Source: Mesorhizobium sp. 61-13 (GTDB lineage: Bacteria; Pseudomonadota; Alphaproteobacteria; Rhizobiales; Rhizobiaceae). From it: 62,547 bases of DNA. Where the stretch lies: NCBI GenBank assembly GCA_001897075.1, contig MKRZ01000006.1:1-62547 (forward strand), in the 5' to 3' direction. How positions within the stretch are numbered: position 1 is the first letter of the stretch; every line of letters starts with the position of its first letter. The notes beneath the pieces are model-generated. The model had not been told where the DNA came from, did no database searches, and was given only the letters and a program-made list of their open reading frames with translations. Positions 58,368-62,547 of the stretch are shown piece after piece. A program made the position numbers and the translations under genes.

Positions 58368-58984
58368 CGGTTGCCTCCGGCGTCTTTCGGTCCACGCGGG
58401 CGACGCTTGGCATCGAAACCGTCGCGGCCCGGGGCCGTCTCAATGTCTGGCTCGCCGTCGCCGTCCTCATCTTCGACCAGCCCGGCTGCAATCGGATCGA
58501 TGCGTACGAAACCACCTGCAATCGACACTTCCGGAACCGCTGCCTGGGTAAAGGGAATGAGCACGCCCTTGCGGCTCCCCAGCATCAAGTCGAGTATGTC
58601 GCCGCCGCCGAAATTCTGCACCGCCAGCACCTTGCCGATGGTCGCACCGGTATCGTCCTTCACCGCAAGACCGATCAGGTCTGCTTGGTAGAATTCATCT
58701 TCCTCGACGGATTCAGGCAGCGCCGATCGATCGACGAAAAGTTCGGTCCCGGTCAACGCTTCTGCTTCGGTGCGCCCGTCGATGCCCTTGAAGCGCACCA
58801 CGGCAACATTGCCCGCCGGCCTGATGCTGACAACTTCAAAGGTGCGTCCATCCCGAGCCGACAGCAGCCCGTAGTCGCCAAGCGCCTCCGGCGCACCGGT
58901 AAAGGTCTTGACGCGCAACTCGCCCTTGATGCCATGCGCTGCACCGATGACGGCCATCTGGACGGGATTGTTGAGCTTCGACAT
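58364..58984 (-). CDS. rimM: ribosome maturation factor RimM
   Basis: [36 protein letters not shown]...[45 protein letters not shown]; overlaps trmD by 4 bp. Confidence 0.95.
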   Translation of the reverse strand: MSKLNNPVQMAVIGAAHGIKGELRVKTFTGAPEALGDYGLLSARDGRTFEVVSIRPAGNVAVVRFKGIDGRTEAEALTGTELFVDRSALPESVEEDEFYQADLIGLAVKDDTGATIGKVLAVQNFGGGDILDLMLGSRKGVLIPFTQAAVPEVSIAGGFVRIDPIAAGLVEDEDGDGEPDIETAPGRDGFDAKRRPRGPKDAGGNR

Positions 58985-59128
58985 CGATTGAATCCTGCGG
59001 GCTTTGCCATGTCCTAGAGCGTTTCATGGCTAGATGGAACCATTCTGCCGGCGATGGTTTGGGACATCCGCATTACAAGCATCCTTCACCGCTTCCTAAC
59101 CTCGCTTCAGCAAGATGGCGAGACGAAG

Positions 59129-60082
59129 ATGGAAACGATCATGCAGGAACCATTCCTGATTTCGGCAAAGCCAGACCTCCAAGACGCCAGGCAGCGATGG
59201 CTGTCCATGCTGGCGGGCGAGCGCCGCCTGTCCGAGCTCACCGTCGAAGCTTATGAGCGTGACAGCCGTCAGTTCCTGCAATTCCTCACCGGCCACTGCG
59301 GCGGACCGCCGGGCATCGCCGACATCGCAAACCTTCGGCCTGCAGACTTGCGTGGCTTTCTGGCCTCGCGCAGGAACGGCGGTGCCGGCGCCCGCACCTT
59401 GGGTCGCGGCCTTGCCGGCATCCGATCGCTGCTGCGGTTTCTGGAGCGACAGGGCCTCGTCAATGCGGCGGGTGCCGCGGCCCTGCGTGCACCGAAGCAA
59501 CCCAAGTCGCTGCCGAAACCATTGACCGCAGCAGATGCCAGGAAGGTGGTTTCGGCCAGCGAACAGCTTGCCGACGAACCCTGGATCGCTGCGCGCAACG
59601 CCGCCGTGCTGACACTGCTCTATGGTTCGGGCCTCCGTATTTCGGAAGCCCTTGTGCTCACCGGGAGCAATCTTGCGGACCTGAATGAAACGGTGCTGCG
59701 GGTGACCGGCAAGGGTGGCAAGACAAGGCTCGTACCGGTGCTGCCGGTCGCGCAACAGGCAGTCATGGAATATCGAAGGCTCTGCCCGTACCATCTTGGC
59801 GCGGATGGCCCGTTGTTTCGCGGCGCGCGTGGCGGCCCGCTCAACCCTGCCATCATCCAGCGCGAAATGGTCAAGCTGCGCTCCGCCTTGAACTTGCCCG
59901 ACACGGCAACGCCGCATGCCTTGCGCCACTCCTTCGCCACCCATTTGTTGGGACGAGGCGGCGATCTGCGTACCATTCAGGAACTGCTTGGCCACGCCAG
60001 CCTTTCGACGACGCAGATATACACCGGGGTGGACACGGCACGCCTGCTGGAAATCTACCAGTCGGCGCACCCGCGCGCCTAA
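59129..60082 (+). CDS. xerC: tyrosine recombinase XerC-like
   Basis: Catalytic motifs LLYGSGLRISEAL, TPHALRHSFATHLLGRGGDLRTIQELLGHASLSTTQIYTGVD; start 59129 approximate. Confidence 0.88.
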   Translation: METIMQEPFLISAKPDLQDARQRWLSMLAGERRLSELTVEAYERDSRQFLQFLTGHCGGPPGIADIANLRPADLRGFLASRRNGGAGARTLGRGLAGIRSLLRFLERQGLVNAAGAAALRAPKQPKSLPKPLTAADARKVVSASEQLADEPWIAARNAAVLTLLYGSGLRISEALVLTGSNLADLNETVLRVTGKGGKTRLVPVLPVAQQAVMEYRRLCPYHLGADGPLFRGARGGPLNPAIIQREMVKLRSALNLPDTATPHALRHSFATHLLGRGGDLRTIQELLGHASLSTTQIYTGVDTARLLEIYQSAHPRA

Positions 60083-60163
60083 CCGCACGGTTTGTGTAGC
60101 ATTCCGACAATTTTGATGCATTCGTTAACGGTTTGGCGGCGATTTGACCTTAGGCTTCAGGCT

Positions 60164-60280
60164 ATGAAACGCGCCTTCGCCATAGCAGACCGCACCGCCC
60201 TTTTCGGCATGAAGCTGCTCGCAGCAGTCAATGTGCTGTTCTTCCTGTCGTTCCTGGCCGTTTTCATGTTTGCCGCCTAA
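60164..60280 (+). CDS. small hydrophobic protein (38 aa)
   Basis: MKRAFAIADRTALFGMKLLAAVNVLFFLSFLAVFMFAA, single TM; coding status uncertain. Confidence 0.45.
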   Translation: MKRAFAIADRTALFGMKLLAAVNVLFFLSFLAVFMFAA

Positions 60281-60401
60281 CCGGCACTTTCCCCAAAGCG
60301 CTAAACATCAAGCAGCTTGCCTCTCACGCAAAGCGTGATTGGGCCATCGTTGCGAAATCTGCTAGCTTTCCTCTGTCCAAGTGAGATGGAAGGAGAAGAG
60401 C

Positions 60402-60614
60402 ATGACAAAAGCGCTTATCCTGGCGGCGTCTTTCGGCCTTTCGGTATCGGCGGCCCATGCCTGCGATTTCATGAAATCAGCCGATAGCGCTGCCGTAGAC
60501 AAGACGGCCGTTGTCGCCAGCATTTCGCAAGATCAGCCCCCGATGTCGGTTCCCGACGAGCAGACCGCTTTGCCTCTGCCATCGCAGGCAACTTCGGCAC
60601 AGACCGCGCAATAA
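60402..60614 (+). CDS. small secreted hypothetical protein
   Basis: MTKALILAASFGLSVSAAHACDFMKSADSAAVDKTAVVASISQDQPPMSVPDEQ...; signal peptide; RBS AAGGAGAAG upstream. Confidence 0.65.
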   Translation: MTKALILAASFGLSVSAAHACDFMKSADSAAVDKTAVVASISQDQPPMSVPDEQTALPLPSQATSAQTAQ

Positions 60615-60799
60615 GCACGAGCAATCTGATCGGACGAAGGGTATTTTAAAGCAATCGCGCTGTGCGTGGCTGCCGGCATATCTGCTTGTAAATGCCGCAC
60701 CCATCCTGGGTGACTGGTCATATGCGACGGGCAATGAAACCCATTCGCCGTTCGCGCGTTGTTGGGTATTGCCCGATCCATTTCACCCAGGAGGACAGT

Positions 60800-61213
60800 A
60801 TGGCCGACCCCAACAAGCCGGACCCGAACGATCCACGGCTTACGGATCCGTTAAACCCTGTACCACCGCTTTCAACGTCCGATCCGCGCATTGCCAATCC
60901 ACCACCGATGGAGTCGCGTGGCGGCGGCAGCACATGGCTGATCGCCTTGATCGTCATCGCTCTTGCAATAGCCGCATATTACATCTTTGTGCGTGGTGAG
61001 CCCGCTGCGCCTCCTGCCGAACAACCCGCAGCGACGGAATCAGCGCCTGCGCCTGCAGAACCCGCCCCGGCGCCTGCTCCTGCAGAACCGGCTCCTGCCC
61101 CCGCACCAGCTGAACCTGCACCGGCGCCAGCCCCGGCAGAACCTGCTCCTGCCCCTGCGCCTACCGAAACGCAACCGGCTCCTGCCGAGCCCGCTCCGGC
61201 ACCTGCCAACTGA
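60800..61213 (+). CDS. membrane-anchored protein with (PAPAEPA)n repeat tail
   Basis: MADPNKPDPNDPRLTDP...STWLIALIVIALAIAAYYIFVRGEPAAPPAEQPAATESAPAPAEPAPAPAPAEPAPAPAPAE...; RBS AGGAGG upstream. Confidence 0.75.
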   Translation: MADPNKPDPNDPRLTDPLNPVPPLSTSDPRIANPPPMESRGGGSTWLIALIVIALAIAAYYIFVRGEPAAPPAEQPAATESAPAPAEPAPAPAPAEPAPAPAPAEPAPAPAPAEPAPAPAPTETQPAPAEPAPAPAN

Positions 61214-61228
61214 CATCGGCCATCAACG

Positions 61229-61261
61229 AAAAAACGGCTCGCCAATCGGCGGGCCGTTTTT
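61229..61261. terminator. bidirectional Rho-independent terminator
   Basis: AAAAAACGGCtCGCC-aat-CGGCGgGCCGTTTTT between convergent genes. Confidence 0.85.
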
Positions 61262-61283
61262 ACATGAAACTGGGTCGAAACGG

Positions 61284-62547
61284 TCAGATATGGATCGGCT
61301 TGAAGAACGTGGCTAGCGCTGCTTCCTTGACCGCTTCAGACATCGTCGGATGCGCGTGGCAGGTGCGGGCGAGATCCTCCGACGAACCACCGAACTCCAT
61401 CAGAACCGCCGCCTCGTGGATCATCTCGCCGGCCCCGAAGCCGACGATATGGACGCCAAGCACGCGGTCGGTTGCCTTGTCTGCCAATATCTTGACGAAC
61501 CCATCGGTGTGCAGCATGGCCCGCGCGCGGCCATTGGCCGTAAACGGGAATTTGCCGGACTTGTACTCCACCCCGGCCTTCTTCAGTTCTTCCTCGGTCT
61601 TGCCTACCGATGCAACTTCCGGGCTGGTGTAGACGACGCCCGGAATGACGTCGTAGTTCACATGTCCGGCCTGTCCGGCGATGATCTCGGCCACCGCGAC
61701 GCCCTCGTCCTCTGCCTTGTGAGCGAGCATGGGTCCGGCAACCACGTCACCAATGGCATAGATGCCGGCGACGTTCGTCCGCAGATGCCCGTCCGTCTTG
61801 ACGCGACCGCGTTCGTCCATCTCGACGCCGGCTTCCTTGAGCCCCAGCCCATCCGTGTAGGGCTTACGACCTGTGGCGATCAGCACGGCATCCGCCTCGA
61901 CGGTCTCCGCCGCACCGCCTTTCACCGGCTCGAAGGTTACCGTTGCGCCCTTCTTGGCCTTGGTTACACCTGTCACTTTTGCGCCGAGCTTGAACTCGAA
62001 GCCCTGCTTGCCGAGCATGCGCTGGAATTGCTTCGACACTTCGCCGTCCATGCCGCCGAGGATGGTATCGAGGAATTCAACCACCGTGACCTTGGCGCCG
62101 AGGCGCGCCCACACCGAGCCGAGCTCGAGGCCGATAACGCCGCCGCCGACCACCACCAGATGGGCCGGCACCTTGTCCAGCAACAATGCGCCGGTGGAAG
62201 ACACGATCACCTTCTCGTCGATATCGACCTTGACGCCCGGAATGCCCGCCACGTCGGAACCGGTGGCGATGACGATGTTCTTTGCCTCGATGTCCTGCGC
62301 CGTGCCGTCCTCGCCGGTCACAGAGACCTTGCCAGCCGCGACGACCTTGCCGGTGCCGCGATAGGTGTCGATCTTGTTCTTCTTGAACAGGAACGCGACG
62401 CCGCTGACATTGGAGGCCACGGTCGCATCCTTGTGCGCCATCATCTTCTTCAGGTTTAGCTTGGGCGCTGCGATCTCGACGCCAAGCGTATCGAAGGAAT
62501 GGCTGGCTTCGGCAAACATTTCCGATGCATGCAGCAATGCCTTTGAC
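61284..62547 (-). CDS. lpdA: dihydrolipoyl dehydrogenase (5' end truncated by window edge)
   Basis: [49 protein letters not shown]...[30 protein letters not shown]...[15 protein letters not shown]. Confidence 0.95.
   Translation of the reverse strand, partial: SKALLHASEMFAEASHSFDTLGVEIAAPKLNLKKMMAHKDATVASNVSGVAFLFKKNKIDTYRGTGKVVAAGKVSVTGEDGTAQDIEAKNIVIATGSDVAGIPGVKVDIDEKVIVSSTGALLLDKVPAHLVVVGGGVIGLELGSVWARLGAKVTVVEFLDTILGGMDGEVSKQFQRMLGKQGFEFKLGAKVTGVTKAKKGATVTFEPVKGGAAETVEADAVLIATGRKPYTDGLGLKEAGVEMDERGRVKTDGHLRTNVAGIYAIGDVVAGPMLAHKAEDEGVAVAEIIAGQAGHVNYDVIPGVVYTSPEVASVGKTEEELKKAGVEYKSGKFPFTANGRARAMLHTDGFVKILADKATDRVLGVHIVGFGAGEMIHEAAVLMEFGGSSEDLARTCHAHPTMSEAVKEAALATFFKPIHI

Noticed and set aside
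59036-59060. third EcfG-like site (GGAAC...GGTT) before xerC
   Set aside because: Spacing to GTT is one shorter than in the two good sites, the base before GTT is not C, and it lies inside a probable dispersed repeat.
59129-60082. mobile-element integrase
   Set aside because: Sequence and context fit a housekeeping XerC/D recombinase; no tRNA target, att repeats or cargo genes seen.
61350-62459. 369-aa plus ORF antisense to lpdA
   Set aside because: Shadow ORF with Arg/His/Asp-rich composition.
1-62547. CRISPR arrays, tRNA/rRNA genes, IS elements, prophage
   Set aside because: None detected by reading; no regular short repeats, transposase-like ORFs or phage structural genes.

Overview
This 62.5 kb window looks like alphaproteobacterial chromosome, most like Rhizobiales/Phyllobacteriaceae. 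It is dense, high in GC, and shows no clear mobile elements, CRISPR arrays, tRNAs or rRNAs. Recognisable blocks are: argH (partial) and a TlpA-like thioredoxin; ugpBAEC; ffh / chorismate mutase / rpsP; a phaB-phaA / phaR PHB module; rpmF, mtgA, polyprenyl synthetase and a hybrid histidine kinase; ispG; a TPP-riboswitch-led thiBPQ operon divergent from a thiamine pyrophosphokinase gene; purA; rpoH2-like, trmD, rimM and xerC-like genes; and lpdA (partial). The accessory part of most interest is about 42.1-54.2 kb. It holds a small unknown protein, a GcvT/DmdA-like protein, two tandem phytoene-desaturase-like FAD oxidoreductases, a phosphoethanolamine-N-methyltransferase-like enzyme, a BetI-like TetR regulator, a complete PotFGHI-type ABC transporter and a class III aminotransferase. 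These genes run from two divergent promoter regions. Each region carries a near-identical 16-bp palindrome (consensus TTGAACANNCATTCAA), which suggests one regulon for an uncharacterised methylated-amine/betaine-like substrate. Other notable observations are an apparent thiP frameshift that fuses thiP to thiQ in frame, two EcfG-type promoters, a candidate Pho box before ugpB, and strong hairpins between the substrate-binding-protein gene and permease gene in three separate ABC operons. All assignments were made by reading the sequence and ORF translations; no database search was run.
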